NCBI RefSeq assembly: GCF_013389595.1
Contig: NZ_CP058306.1
Location: forward strand, 186,001-250,000
DNA: 64,000 bases
Direction of reading: 5' to 3'
From: Flavobacterium sp. I3-2
Lineage (GTDB): Bacteria; Bacteroidota; Bacteroidia; Flavobacteriales; Flavobacteriaceae
Made by a program: the position numbers and the translations under genes. Each line of letters begins with the position of its first letter. Positions within the stretch are counted from its first letter, which is position 1. The notes under the pieces are model-generated. The model did not search any database, was not told where the DNA came from, and worked only from the letters and a program-made list of their open reading frames with translations. Below are positions 26,471 to 35,969 of the stretch, in pieces.

Positions 26471-27391
26471 TTATCTTCTACGTTTAAAATCACGTATTTT
26501 TTGGGGTGGTTTTTCTGGTTCTTTTCGAAAATGGAGTTCATTCCTTTTCTTTATTTTCTCCATTAAATATTCATTTAAATCCTTATGATTTTTATATAGA
26601 TTAGAATAATCTTTGGCATTAGGAAAAGATTTTAAAATTGTGTTTTTACAATTTAGTCCAGCTCGATCGTTATCTAAAAACAAGTTGATTTCTGAATAGT
26701 TTTTTAAATGAGTTTTAGTTTTATCTAAAAGCGCAATTGAATTCATAACTAGCAAATCTCCTTTATAGATCTTCTGCATTTCTATAAATGATAGTGCGTC
26801 TATAAAACCTTCAAATACCACAACTTTTTTGTTATCATCTATTGGATTAAAATTAATTATAGAAATATCTTTTTTCTGAAGGGAACCTTTGTAAAAAGTA
26901 TTTCTTAATTCCCAACCTTTAGAAATATTTTCAAAACCGATAGCATACAGATTTTTATCATTAATCGCAAAATGTATTTCTTTTATAAAAGGATATACTG
27001 TAGAAGACAACCCTCTTTCAAATAAATAATTTTTGAGATTTTCGTTTTGAAGTTCAATCACTTTTTTGATCTGATAATTTGGTATTGCATTTCTTAACTG
27101 CATATTAATCTGCGGTTGAAAAGAAGAAAAATTTTGTTTCTGTGCCCATTCCAAAACTTCCTTTAATGAAGTGTTTGAATATTTCAACATAAAATCGGTA
27201 TTATTTCCGCCAATACCCTCAGAAAAAAGATACCAGAGATTTAATTTTTTATCAAGTTTGAAAGAGGCTTGTGTTTCTGTTCCGAAAGGATTAAGAAACC
27301 AAGCTTCTTTCTCATTTTGTTTAGTTGGAAGGTGTCCGAGTTTTTGAAGGACTTCTTCCAACGGAATTGTATTAAATTGTTTACAGTTCAT
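26471..27391 (-). CDS. Toprim-domain DNA primase-like protein
   Basis: A 306-residue primase-like protein. The N-terminus resembles a zinc-free CHC2-type domain (WFLNPFGTETQASFKLD), and the Toprim core is seen as KVVVFEGFIDALSF (catalytic Glu) and INLFLDNDRAGL (DxD). It ends in a basic tail. Such proteins prime replication of mobilisable elements and are common near a VapE-like ATPase, as here. The stretch between the two genes is full of repeats that may be the origin. Confidence 0.85.
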   Translation of the reverse strand: MNCKQFNTIPLEEVLQKLGHLPTKQNEKEAWFLNPFGTETQASFKLDKKLNLWYLFSEGIGGNNTDFMLKYSNTSLKEVLEWAQKQNFSSFQPQINMQLRNAIPNYQIKKVIELQNENLKNYLFERGLSSTVYPFIKEIHFAINDKNLYAIGFENISKGWELRNTFYKGSLQKKDISIINFNPIDDNKKVVVFEGFIDALSFIEMQKIYKGDLLVMNSIALLDKTKTHLKNYSEINLFLDNDRAGLNCKNTILKSFPNAKDYSNLYKNHKDLNEYLMEKIKKRNELHFRKEPEKPPQKIRDFKRRR

Positions 27392-27433
27392 TTGGTTAAT
27401 GTTTAATTGTTGGTATCCTTTTTTTATTTTTCC

Positions 27434-27612
27434 TTACCTAATTACCTATTTACTTATTTTCAATATTTAAAAAGCAAATAGTAGGAATTACCTATACTTA
27501 CCTACTTACCCTAATTTTACTATTTTAGGTAAATAGGTAACTATTGAACTATTTAATTACCTTACTAATCCATTGATTAATAAACATTAAAGGATTATAG
27601 GTAACTAGGTAA
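27434..27612. repeat. TTACCTA iteron-like array
   Basis: At least eight exact copies of TTACCTA or its complement TAGGTAA: 27434, 27442, 27488 and 27498 in one orientation; 27526, 27534, 27598 and 27606 in the other. Near copies are at 27506 and 27557. They come in pairs, three of them spaced exactly 8 bp. The last pair ends 2 bp before the stop of the VapE-like gene. Lying between primase and helicase-like genes, the array looks like a replication origin or a cooperative operator. Confidence 0.6.
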
Positions 27613-27613
27613 A

Positions 27614-28777
27614 TTACTTTTCTGTAATTTTTCTTTTGATGAGATATCCATACACCTGAAGTTTGGAATGTTTTATCCTTTGATATTTTAAACTGGTGAG
27701 TGCCTTACCAATTTTTATATTATTCAGTCGTAATCCTAATTCATTGTTTATGGTAAGCATAATATCGGTTGGAGTTAGAAATTCTTCGATATTTTCAGAT
27801 TTTTCGAAATGAGCCGAAATAAGTTCTTGTTCCATAGAAACTTGAGCATATTTCTCATTTCGTTTTTCATTCTCGGAGATATCTTTAGCAGTTAATTCGG
27901 GATTATAATTTTTTCTAACAAACGCATTATAATAAGCTTGTGCCCAAATTTTATCAATATCTATTTCTTTAGAATATTTAAAATCAAAAGAATATACTTC
28001 AAAAATCAACCAACGAATACTTCCTGTTTCATCTGTAAGAAAGTCGGTACGGTTGGTAGAACCAACAAATGAGCAAATTCTTTCCAAAAACTCAGCTTTA
28101 CGTGCATAAGGCAATCTAATATTTGCACTGCTTTTTGAAATGAACGATTTTAATGTATTTACATCAGATTTTGATAAAACCGCCAACTCATCGAGATTAC
28201 AAATCAAATTCTTACAAATAGAAATGATACCATCTTTATCTATCGAAATATTTTCGGTGTAATAATTCTCTAATTTTGGTGGAATTAAAAACCGAAGAAA
28301 TGAAGATTTACCAGAGTTTTGATGAGAAGCCAATACCAAAGATTGTTTATTGACGTACCCTTTGGTTAAGGAACACAAAACCGCTCTTGTTAACCATTTT
28401 TCAAAATGATAATGAAATGCTTCATCGTCATTTGTTCGAAGGTATGAGCTAAGCTGAAGGATATAATCTTTACCGTCCCATTTATCTAAATTTTCAAAAT
28501 ATTCACAAATAGGATTATACTGATTGATTAAATGGCTTCTTACCAAAATTTCCAACTTATTCATATTGATTTCAATTCCAGATTGAGCCAATTCTATAAG
28601 CAATGAATTGATGTTTAAAACTGTCCAATTCTTGTTGTTTTCTTTCAACTGAATTTCTAATTCTAAAGCGATCGTATTTAATCTAATGTTATACTTCTTA
28701 TTAAGATAATTTATCGCTTTGTCGTAAATGGTTTTTGATGGTGTATCTGGCTTATATAAGTTGTCATCTTCTTTCAT
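27614..28777 (-). CDS. VapE/VirE-type P-loop ATPase
   Basis: A 387-residue protein of the virulence-associated E family, superfamily 3-like ATPases used as replicative helicases by mobile elements. Walker A is ASHQNSGKSSFLRFL (about 149-163), Walker B-like LICNLDELAVLSK (about 192-204), then VGSTNRTDFLTDETGSIRWL, a family hallmark. It lies 7 bp after a small helix-turn-helix gene, in an operon leading to the repeat array and primase. Confidence 0.85.
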   Translation of the reverse strand: MKEDDNLYKPDTPSKTIYDKAINYLNKKYNIRLNTIALELEIQLKENNKNWTVLNINSLLIELAQSGIEINMNKLEILVRSHLINQYNPICEYFENLDKWDGKDYILQLSSYLRTNDDEAFHYHFEKWLTRAVLCSLTKGYVNKQSLVLASHQNSGKSSFLRFLIPPKLENYYTENISIDKDGIISICKNLICNLDELAVLSKSDVNTLKSFISKSSANIRLPYARKAEFLERICSFVGSTNRTDFLTDETGSIRWLIFEVYSFDFKYSKEIDIDKIWAQAYYNAFVRKNYNPELTAKDISENEKRNEKYAQVSMEQELISAHFEKSENIEEFLTPTDIMLTINNELGLRLNNIKIGKALTSLKYQRIKHSKLQVYGYLIKRKITEK

Positions 28778-28784
28778 AACCCTA

Positions 28785-29126
28785 TTATTTTTTTCGGTTA
28801 TGATTATATTTAAATGACTCTAGTTCGATTTCTTGTACGGTTTTCTTTCTTCCTTTAGAAATCCAATCTAGAAGTTCATCTTCAAAAAAATACAGTTTTT
28901 TCCCATTCTTGTAACAAGGAATTTTTCTTTGTCTAACAAGCGTGTAAATCGTTGGCTTTGCTTTTCCAATTATCTGGCTTGCTTCTTCTATACCGATTGG
29001 AACTCGTTTTTCTTTAGATTGAGGTCGTTGCGTATTCTGAACAATAGATTTAATTTCAGCAATTTCATTAGCTAGGTGTGCTACTGCTTTAGGTAGATTT
29101 TCAAAAGAGATTTCATTTTCATCCAT
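28785..29126 (-). CDS. Excisionase-like helix-turn-helix protein
   Basis: A 113-residue protein (an ATG at 29135 would add 3 residues). After an N-terminal coiled segment it has a MerR/excisionase-type domain (IGIEEASQIIGKAKPTIYTL, then RQRKIPCYKNGKKLYF). Such proteins act as excisionases or regulators in Bacteroidota elements. It is the first gene of the VapE operon. Confidence 0.8.
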   Translation of the reverse strand: MDENEISFENLPKAVAHLANEIAEIKSIVQNTQRPQSKEKRVPIGIEEASQIIGKAKPTIYTLVRQRKIPCYKNGKKLYFFEDELLDWISKGRKKTVQEIELESFKYNHNRKK

Positions 29127-29135
29127 AACTATCAT

Positions 29136-29219
29136 TTTTAATTGTTATGGTGCAAATAAAAAAAGTGTTTTCGCTGTGTACGACGCCACAACAAAAACAC
29201 TTAAAAAACACTGTTTTTT
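29136..29219. repeat. Inverted AAGTGTTTT repeats
   Basis: AAGTGTTTT (29163-29171) and its exact complement (29194-29202) flank a 22-base spacer that can pair partly. A further AAAAAACACTG follows directly. It sits upstream of the excisionase-like gene and downstream of the membrane-protein gene, so it could be a terminator for the latter or a binding site for the former. Confidence 0.4.
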
Positions 29220-29233
29220 CTAATCCTTATTAA

Positions 29234-29983
29234 TTAGAAACACGAAAGATCATCATTGATCTTAATAATACCTTTTTGATCATCGTCTTTGAGATGCGTT
29301 TTGATACTATTAACTTCAACATCTTTCAATGATTCTGAAAAAGTTATTTTTAAAAATTCTGCAACTTTATCTTGTTTACTTACTTTAAAATAATTCCAGA
29401 TATTCCAACCAAAATGGTACAAATCAAGCGTTGATAAATCTTTAACTATAATGGGCTTTAAGTTTTCAAAATCTAGCTGTTCAACATATATTGTTACGTT
29501 GTTACACAGTTGCATCAAATCTTCATCTGAAGTATATAAAGCAAATTGCTCATGTACGTAGCGAGTAACGGTTTCAATTTTATTCTGCTTTTGATTTATG
29601 ATAAGATTTTGCTGTTGTTTTCTAATATTTTTAATATTAATATCTGGAATATTCTCTTTTACAAATTCGGGTTCAACAACTACATCGCGCTTTTCATCTG
29701 TTAATTTTAGATTACCCTCTTCTGAAATTTGATCTGTAGCTGATTCAGTTGCTTTATTTTTAAACAAGAATTTTAATAAACGAACAACTAATTCATTCAG
29801 AAATAAACTTAAAATTGCAAATAACAAAATTCCAAAACCGATAGAAATCCAAAAGAACACGTTAGCAGTGTACGCATCAGCACCTTTTTCTATTAAAATC
29901 AATCTTCCAGCTATACCAATCAAAACACAAACCAAAAAAACCGACAGGTACATCACAATATATTCAAAGTATTTTATTTTCAT
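29234..29983 (-). CDS. Two-TM membrane protein of the mobile element
   Basis: A 249-residue protein with two transmembrane helices (about residues 8-28 and 43-64) and a ~180-residue cytosolic tail, in part Glu/Lys-rich. I know no function for it. It overlaps the end of the integrase gene by 4 bp, so it is co-transcribed with it. The C-terminal part (FALYTSDEDLMQLCNNVTIY) is the sort found in genes travelling with Bacteroidota integrases. Confidence 0.7.
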   Translation of the reverse strand: MKIKYFEYIVMYLSVFLVCVLIGIAGRLILIEKGADAYTANVFFWISIGFGILLFAILSLFLNELVVRLLKFLFKNKATESATDQISEEGNLKLTDEKRDVVVEPEFVKENIPDINIKNIRKQQQNLIINQKQNKIETVTRYVHEQFALYTSDEDLMQLCNNVTIYVEQLDFENLKPIIVKDLSTLDLYHFGWNIWNYFKVSKQDKVAEFLKITFSESLKDVEVNSIKTHLKDDDQKGIIKINDDLSCF

Positions 29984-31239
29984 TGCGGTTTGATTTTTAG
30001 TGATTCTAATTGGATTGCTTCTGATGCTTTGTTTTTCTTCTCATCTACCACTTTTGCGTATATTTGAGTCGTCTTAACGTTGGTATGTCCCAACATTTTA
30101 CTAACGGTATAAATATCTGTTCCGTTTGACAATTGCAGTGTTGCAAAAGTATGTCGGAAGCAATGAAACGTTATATTTTTCTTAATATTTGCAGCTTCAA
30201 TCCATTTTTTAAGAGGTCGTGATATCCAAGAAGGATCTGTTAAATCTTCAAAAATGAGTTGTTCAGGAAGTCGTGGCTCTCCACAAAGTTGAAAAGCCTG
30301 CTGAGAAATAGGCATATACTCTACACTCCCTGTTTTTTTCTGTGTAAAATGTAATTTAACAGAACCATCTTCTATACTGATTTCTTTCCAACGGAGTTTC
30401 TGAATATCAGAATGTCTTAGACCTGTAAGTGCTGAGAAAAGTGCCGCTCTTTTTAACACTTCTTTTTCGCAAGGGGTTTCTGCTAATATATTCAACTCTT
30501 CCATGGTCAAATATTCTCGTCTTGAATCTTGCTCAGGAATACCTTTGACTTTTGAAGCAATATCAACAGTTAAATATCCATCAATATAAGCTTGTTTCAA
30601 TGCAGCTTTAAAAATAGAGAAATAAGTCGAGGCTGTATTTTGAGAAATGGTACCCTTTCTGTTTCCAGCGTAGGGAGCCGATAATAAAAAGCGTTTAAAA
30701 TCTTCAGCCGTTCTATTATCTATTTGAGAAAACATTAGCGTATCTCCAACGTAGCTTTTTAAAAATTCTTTCGTTCTCTCCCAATTGATTTGAATAGATT
30801 TTGAACTACCCGAGTGTCTTTTCGAAGCTGCTTTACTTATGTAAGTGATAAAATTTTCTTGTCCTCTTTCTTTTTGCTCGACCAATAAATTTTCGTTTTT
30901 ACTATACAAATCAATATTATCATATTCTTTTTGACGAAGTTTTCGAATTCCATCAGCATACAACATGATTTCGCGGTCACTCTCACTTTTACAAACTATA
31001 ATTCCGTTATCATTGCGTTTAGGTTTATAGTTTTTTGTACCATTTGAGTCAATACGAGTAATTTTATTTTTATCCCATTCAACGGTAGTCACTACCCGAT
31101 TCAAATATTCACGGATTCTTTGAGGAGTTTTTTTACCAGGATCGTGGACTGGATAACTCTCTATGTAAACATACCATTCTTTACGGTCTTCTGCTTTTCG
31201 AAGCCGTACAGTTACTTTCGTATTTGATAATTGTCTCAT
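29980..31239 (-). CDS. Tyrosine-type site-specific integrase
   Basis: A 419-residue tyrosine recombinase. It has an N-terminal arm-binding region, a core-binding SAM-like domain (about 130-220) and a catalytic domain with TGLRHSDIQKL (Arg ~270), HCFRHTFATLQ (H-x-x-R ~360), MLGHTNVKTT and the nucleophile in QIYAKV. It integrates and excises the island. It overlaps the upstream helix-turn-helix gene by 4 bp and points away from dnaK, so the attachment site is expected on the dnaK side. Confidence 0.93.
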   Translation of the reverse strand: MRQLSNTKVTVRLRKAEDRKEWYVYIESYPVHDPGKKTPQRIREYLNRVVTTVEWDKNKITRIDSNGTKNYKPKRNDNGIIVCKSESDREIMLYADGIRKLRQKEYDNIDLYSKNENLLVEQKERGQENFITYISKAASKRHSGSSKSIQINWERTKEFLKSYVGDTLMFSQIDNRTAEDFKRFLLSAPYAGNRKGTISQNTASTYFSIFKAALKQAYIDGYLTVDIASKVKGIPEQDSRREYLTMEELNILAETPCEKEVLKRAALFSALTGLRHSDIQKLRWKEISIEDGSVKLHFTQKKTGSVEYMPISQQAFQLCGEPRLPEQLIFEDLTDPSWISRPLKKWIEAANIKKNITFHCFRHTFATLQLSNGTDIYTVSKMLGHTNVKTTQIYAKVVDEKKNKASEAIQLESLKIKPQ

Positions 31240-31790
31240 CTAAAATTATTTCCGTTATACAAATTCTCAATTTCTATTTTTGGAGCATATACAAATTTAC
31301 CAATTTGTCTTGTTGGGATTGAATACTGCCTGATATGCTTGTAAACAGTACTTTCAGAGAGTTGAAATTTTTTTGCTATTTCACCAATAGAATAACAATC
31401 TTCTTTTTCAAGACTATACAATTTTTTCTTTGGTTTTTGTTCAACCTCGTTTCGAAACTGGCTAGTAGGAAACATATCTTCCATAATCTTACGATCAATT
31501 CTTACAAGTCGAGTTCCCAAATTAATAGCTGGAATTTTTCCTTGACGAATGAGACGATAAATAGTTGTTTTAGCAATACCAAAAAGCACTGTTGCTTCTG
31601 AAACAGAAATAAATAACCGATTATCTGGTATATCATTTAATGTTTTTTTGAACTTTTCCTCTTTTTTAAGTTTAGCCATCTTCAATTTATACCCTTTTTT
31701 ACTGCATTTTTCAGAGCAATAAACAGAAGCTATTCTTTTAGGTGCAAATTGTTCGTTACAAACGATACATTGTTTATTTATTAGTTTCAT
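31236..31790 (-). CDS. Double helix-turn-helix protein with zinc-ribbon N-terminus
   Basis: A 184-residue DNA-binding protein in the integrase operon. Residues 8-31 have a C-x2-C ... C-x3-C pattern (CIVCNEQF, then CSEKCSKKGYK) like a short zinc finger. Two excisionase-type domains follow: ISVSEATVLFGIAKTTIYRL (about 62-81) and YSIGEIAKKFQLSESTVYKH (about 132-151). Likely a regulator or excision factor of the island. Confidence 0.8.
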   Translation of the reverse strand: MKLINKQCIVCNEQFAPKRIASVYCSEKCSKKGYKLKMAKLKKEEKFKKTLNDIPDNRLFISVSEATVLFGIAKTTIYRLIRQGKIPAINLGTRLVRIDRKIMEDMFPTSQFRNEVEQKPKKKLYSLEKEDCYSIGEIAKKFQLSESTVYKHIRQYSIPTRQIGKFVYAPKIEIENLYNGNNFR

Positions 31791-31857
31791 CCCCCTTTTT
31801 TATCAATTAAGGTATCATAAGTATACATAAGAGCCTTTTCATCTCCTTTTATGTTCC

Positions 31858-31880
31858 GGTACAAATATGGTACAAATATA
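31858..31880 (-). promoter_or_regulatory. Tandem 11-bp repeat with -7 box before the integrase operon
   Basis: GGTACAAATAT occurs twice head-to-tail (31858-31868, 31869-31879). On the minus strand the second copy contains TATATTTG (31880-31873), an exact -7 box, 83 bp upstream of the helix-turn-helix gene. It may be the promoter, an integrase arm site, or both; no -33 element at the right spacing was found. Confidence 0.45.
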
Positions 31881-31930
31881 TGATAAAAAACGATTAAAAT
31901 AACACAAATTCAAAATGAGATAAAAAAGAA

Positions 31931-31963
31931 AAACCGCTGTAAATATTTAATTTACAGCGGTTT
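31931..31963 (-). terminator. dnaK terminator
   Basis: Perfect 14-bp stem AAACCGCTGTAAAT / ATTTACAGCGGTTT with a 5-base loop, followed on the minus strand by TTTCTTTTTT. It lies 33 bp after the dnaK stop and marks the edge of conserved chromosomal DNA. The island must end between it and the integrase operon, or within this hairpin. Confidence 0.9.
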
Positions 31964-31995
31964 AACACCTGTTATTAAGTGATATTAATCACCAA

Positions 31996-33885
31996 TTATT
32001 TTACTTCTTCGTATTCTACATCTTGCGTTGCATCACCTGCTTCTCCACCTTGATTTGGTTGAGCTTGTTGTGCTCCTGCTTGATCTTGTGCTTTATACAT
32101 TTCTTCAGAAGCTGCTTTCCAAGCTTCGTTGATTTTATCTAAAGCTGGTTGAATTGTAGCGATATCTTTAGATTCAAATGCTTTTTTCAATTCTTCTAAG
32201 GCTGCTTCGATATTTGATTTATTAGCTGCAGATAATTTATCTCCGTACTCAGCCAATTGCTTTTCTGTTTGGAAAATCATTCCGTCTGCTTCGTTAATTT
32301 TCTCAGCAGTTTCTTTAGCTTTTTGATCTGCTTCAGCATTTGCAGCAGCTTCTTGTCTCATTCTTTCGATTTCTTCTTGAGTTAATCCAGAAGAAGCTTC
32401 GATACGAATATCGTGTGTTTTACCTGTTCCTTTATCTGTAGCAGAAACTTTGATGATACCATTAGCATCAATATCAAAAGTTACTTCGATTTGAGGAATT
32501 CCTCTTTGTGCTGGTGGTAAACCGTCTAAGTGGAAACGACCAATTGTTTTGTTATCGTTAGCCATCGGACGCTCACCTTGTAACACGTGAATTTCAACTG
32601 ATGGTTGATTATCTACTGCTGTAGAGAATACTTGCGATTTTTTTGTAGGAATTGTAGTATTCGACTCGATTAATTTAGTGAATACACCTCCCATTGTTTC
32701 GATACCTAAAGAAAGTGGTGTAACATCTAATAACAATACGTCTTTTACATCACCTGTTAAAACTCCACCTTGAATTGCAGCTCCAATAGCAACAACCTCA
32801 TCTGGGTTAACTCCTTTAGATGGTTTTTTACCAAAGAATTGTTCAACTTTATCTTGAATTACAGGAATACGAGTTGAACCTCCAACTAAGATTACCTCAT
32901 CGATATCAGATTTAGATAAACCTGCATCTTTTAAAGCTTTCTCACATGGTAACATTGAACGTCTTACTAAATCGTCTGCTAATTGCTCAAATTTAGCACG
33001 AGTTAAAGTTTGTACTAAGTGTTTAGGTCCTGAAGCTGTAGCTGTAACGTATGGTAAATTGATTTCTGTTTGAGTAGAAGAAGATAATTCAATCTTAGCT
33101 TTTTCAGCAGCTTCTTTCAAACGTTGTAAAGCCATTGGGTCTTTACGTAAATCAACACCTTCAGCAGCATTAAATTCATTTGCTAACCAATCGATAATCA
33201 CTTGGTCAAAATCGTCTCCACCTAAGTGTGTATCTCCGTTTGTAGATAATACTTCAAAAACTCCGTCTCCTAATTCTAAGATTGAGATATCAAAAGTACC
33301 TCCACCTAAATCGTAAACAGCAATTTTTTGGTCTTTACCCATTTTATCTAAACCGTAAGCTAAAGCAGCAGCTGTAGGCTCGTTAATGATACGACGAACT
33401 TTTAAACCTGCAATTTCTCCAGCTTCTTTTGTAGCTTGACGTTGTGCATCATTAAAGTATGCTGGTACTGTAATAACTGCTTCTGTAACTGATTGACCTA
33501 AATAATCTTCAGCTGTTTTTTTCATTTTTTGAAGCGTCATTGCAGATAATTCCTGAGCTGTATATAAACGTCCATCGATATCAACACGTGGTGTGTCATT
33601 ATCACCTTTAACTACTGTATAAGGTACGTTTTTAATTTCGTTTACAACCTCAGTATATTTTTCTCCCATAAAACGTTTTATAGAAGCGATAGTTTTAGTT
33701 GGATTTGTAACCGCCTGACGTTTTGCTGGATCTCCAACTTTGATTTCTCCACCTTCTACGAATGCAATCACAGATGGAGTTGTTCTTTTTCCTTCTGCAT
33801 TAGGGATAACTACTGGCTCATTTCCTTCCATTACAGAAACACATGAATTCGTTGTACCTAAGTCAATTCCAATTATTTTACTCAT
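31996..33885 (-). CDS. dnaK: Molecular chaperone DnaK (Hsp70)
   Basis: Full-length 629-residue Hsp70. The nucleotide-binding domain starts [17 protein letters not shown] and includes [16 protein letters not shown] and [15 protein letters not shown]. The substrate-binding domain has [14 protein letters not shown], and the end DVEYEEVK is the conserved bacterial tail. It refolds proteins with DnaJ and GrpE in the cytosol; these partners are not in the window. A single-copy core gene, so it anchors this part to the chromosome. Confidence 0.98.
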   Translation of the reverse strand: MSKIIGIDLGTTNSCVSVMEGNEPVVIPNAEGKRTTPSVIAFVEGGEIKVGDPAKRQAVTNPTKTIASIKRFMGEKYTEVVNEIKNVPYTVVKGDNDTPRVDIDGRLYTAQELSAMTLQKMKKTAEDYLGQSVTEAVITVPAYFNDAQRQATKEAGEIAGLKVRRIINEPTAAALAYGLDKMGKDQKIAVYDLGGGTFDISILELGDGVFEVLSTNGDTHLGGDDFDQVIIDWLANEFNAAEGVDLRKDPMALQRLKEAAEKAKIELSSSTQTEINLPYVTATASGPKHLVQTLTRAKFEQLADDLVRRSMLPCEKALKDAGLSKSDIDEVILVGGSTRIPVIQDKVEQFFGKKPSKGVNPDEVVAIGAAIQGGVLTGDVKDVLLLDVTPLSLGIETMGGVFTKLIESNTTIPTKKSQVFSTAVDNQPSVEIHVLQGERPMANDNKTIGRFHLDGLPPAQRGIPQIEVTFDIDANGIIKVSATDKGTGKTHDIRIEASSGLTQEEIERMRQEAAANAEADQKAKETAEKINEADGMIFQTEKQLAEYGDKLSAANKSNIEAALEELKKAFESKDIATIQPALDKINEAWKAASEEMYKAQDQAGAQQAQPNQGGEAGDATQDVEYEEVK

Positions 33886-33950
33886 CTTTATATATGTTAT
33901 ATTTTGTTACTAATTAATTTATTTCTGTGAATCAATCACGCTTGGTAATA

Positions 33951-34033
33951 GTCAATGATTGTGCCATTTGAAAAAACTACATCAAATGTCAGAAAAGAAT
34001 AAAATATCTAAAATTTAAAATGTCAAACTGACA
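33951..34033 (-). promoter_or_regulatory. Sigma-54-like promoter and TGTCA/TGACA sites upstream of dnaK
   Basis: On the minus strand TGGCAC-AATCA-TTGAC (33966-33951) closely fits the -24/-12 pattern TGGCAC-N5-TTGCA, except for GA in place of GC. Start would be ~55 bp before the dnaK ATG. Upstream lie TGTCA half-sites: 33987-33991, the dyad TGTCA-AAC-TGACA at 34021-34033, and 34084-34088. These could be enhancer sites for a sigma-54 activator or a heat-shock repressor. Confidence 0.45.
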
Positions 34034-34175
34034 GATTAATTAATAAAAATATAGTAAAATGGCATTTTAACCCTTACACAAAATGTCAGTCAAAAAAAGT
34101 GAAAATTAAATTTTGATGTATTGTAAGTGATGAATATTTAATTATCTTCGTTTTTTTATACCTAGATTATTAAAT

Positions 34176-35597
34176 ATGGAATGTATTTCTGTTTTCGACA
34201 TGTTGAAAATTGGTGTTGGACCTTCAAGTTCACACACATTAGGACCTTGGCGCGCAGCCGAACAATTTCTGAAAGAATTGAAAGATGCCGAATTATTTAA
34301 TGATGTAACCAAAGTTACTATTGACTTATATGGTTCATTATCTTTAACAGGAATCGGTCATGCCACAGATTTGGCAGTTATGTTAGGTTTAAGTGGTGCC
34401 GACCCAGAATATGTACCTGTAGATGACATTAGCGGAATTATCGATACCATTAAAACTACAAATACTTTGATTTTAGCTGGATTGAAAGGTATTCCGTTCA
34501 ACCCAAGTAACGATATTATTTTTAATAAAGATTTTCTTCCGTTTCACGCTAACGGATTAAAATTCACTGCATATTTAGAAAAAGAAATTTTTGAATCGAC
34601 TTTTTATTCGATTGGTGGAGGATTTGTTGTTAAAGAAGAAACTTCAGAGAACAAAGAAAATGACGAAATCAAAGCTACCTTCCCATTTCCGATTGACAAA
34701 GCAACTGAATTGCTAGAATTTTGTATTCAAGAAAATAAATCGATTTCGGAAATTGTTTACGAAAACGAAAAATCGTTACGTACAGAAGAAGAAATACACC
34801 ACGAATTACTTCGCGTTTGGAATACGATGTTAGAATGTATGTACATTGGTTGCCACACCGAAGGAACTTTACCTGGAGGTTTAAACGTAAGACGTCGCGC
34901 ATTTGATATGCACCAAAAGTTAAAAGGTGATTTACCGTATTCAAATCCGCAGGAATGGTTGCAAACCATTCGTAAAACCAAAGTATATTTCCGTCAGATT
35001 TTAAAATGGGTTAGCTGTTTCGCCTTAGCTGTTAACGAAGTAAATGCCGCTTTAGGTCGTGTAGTTACGGCTCCGACCAACGGAAGTTCTGGAGTAATTC
35101 CGGCTGTTTTAATGTATTATATGGTTATTGAAAACCACAAAGCTTCCGAGAAAGAAATCAAACAATTTTTAATGGTTGCAGGCGAAATTGGAAGTATCTT
35201 TAAAAAAGGAGCAACTATTTCTGCAGCCATGGGTGGTTGCCAGGCAGAAATTGGTGTATCATCTGCAATGGCTGCTGCGGCACTTTGCGAAGTGATGGGC
35301 GGAACGCCAGAACAAGTTTTAATGGCTGCCGAAATTGCTATGGAACATCATTTAGGATTAACTTGTGACCCAATTGGTGGTTTGGTACAAATTCCGTGTA
35401 TCGAACGTAATACGATGGGAGCTATTAAAGCCATAAACGCTGCGGAGTTGGCTTTAGATACCGACCCTAAAAATGCTAAAGTTCCGTTAGATAAAGTGGT
35501 AAATACCATGTGGCAAACTGCTAAAGATATGAATAATAAATACAAAGAAACATCTGAAGGTGGTTTGGCAATTGCTGTAAATATGGCTGATTGTTAA
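34176..35597 (+). CDS. sdaA: L-serine ammonia-lyase (iron-sulphur type)
   Basis: A 473-residue one-chain L-serine dehydratase that converts L-serine to pyruvate and ammonia using a [4Fe-4S] cluster. The beta-domain start has [20 protein letters not shown]; the alpha-domain has [17 protein letters not shown] and the cluster-binding part [20 protein letters not shown], with a further Cys in [19 protein letters not shown]. It is divergent from dnaK and shares its 290-bp intergenic region. A housekeeping gene. Confidence 0.96.
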   Translation: MECISVFDMLKIGVGPSSSHTLGPWRAAEQFLKELKDAELFNDVTKVTIDLYGSLSLTGIGHATDLAVMLGLSGADPEYVPVDDISGIIDTIKTTNTLILAGLKGIPFNPSNDIIFNKDFLPFHANGLKFTAYLEKEIFESTFYSIGGGFVVKEETSENKENDEIKATFPFPIDKATELLEFCIQENKSISEIVYENEKSLRTEEEIHHELLRVWNTMLECMYIGCHTEGTLPGGLNVRRRAFDMHQKLKGDLPYSNPQEWLQTIRKTKVYFRQILKWVSCFALAVNEVNAALGRVVTAPTNGSSGVIPAVLMYYMVIENHKASEKEIKQFLMVAGEIGSIFKKGATISAAMGGCQAEIGVSSAMAAAALCEVMGGTPEQVLMAAEIAMEHHLGLTCDPIGGLVQIPCIERNTMGAIKAINAAELALDTDPKNAKVPLDKVVNTMWQTAKDMNNKYKETSEGGLAIAVNMADC

Positions 35598-35605
35598 AAT
35601 AAAAT

Positions 35606-35638
35606 AAAGAACCCAATATAATTTGAGGTTCTTTTTTT
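35606..35638 (+). terminator. sdaA terminator
   Basis: Stem AAAGAACC / GGTTCTTT with a 13-base loop followed by a run of T, starting 8 bp after the sdaA stop codon. Confidence 0.85.
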
Positions 35639-35969
35639 CATAAAAAAAATTAGTATTGTCCAAAGTGACTAATAAATAGTAGTTTACAAGAGAGGGACAC
35701 TCTATCGGTAACGATTTAGTAATGGTGCTTATTGCACTTGTTTTCATTCGTTTACCTCGTAAATCAATACTGCAAATATAAAAAAATAAAGGGTAAAGTA
35801 CATTGGTGCTTTACTCTTTTTCATTAGTGCTAATATAAAAATCTTTGAAAAAAATTCCCACACTGTGGGGAACCTGTGAGATTTTTTTCAAGTTTATTCC
35901 CAAATTTTGGCATATCAACAACAGTTGCAACTCCGAAACAAATAGTGAGAAACTCTAAAAGACTATGCT
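35639..35969. other. Junction region between chromosome and CTnDOT-like element
   Basis: No gene is supportable. It holds a weak hairpin GTAAAG...CTTTAC followed by T residues near 35793-35818, a palindromic CCCACACTGTGGGG at 35863-35876 and AT-rich DNA. Base composition rises in GC just after it, so the left end of the conjugative element probably lies here; no integrase or direct repeat allows exact placement. Confidence 0.4.

Noticed and set aside
27434..27612. CRISPR-like array
   Set aside because: The repeats are only 7 bp, in both orientations, without regular spacers; iterons fit better.
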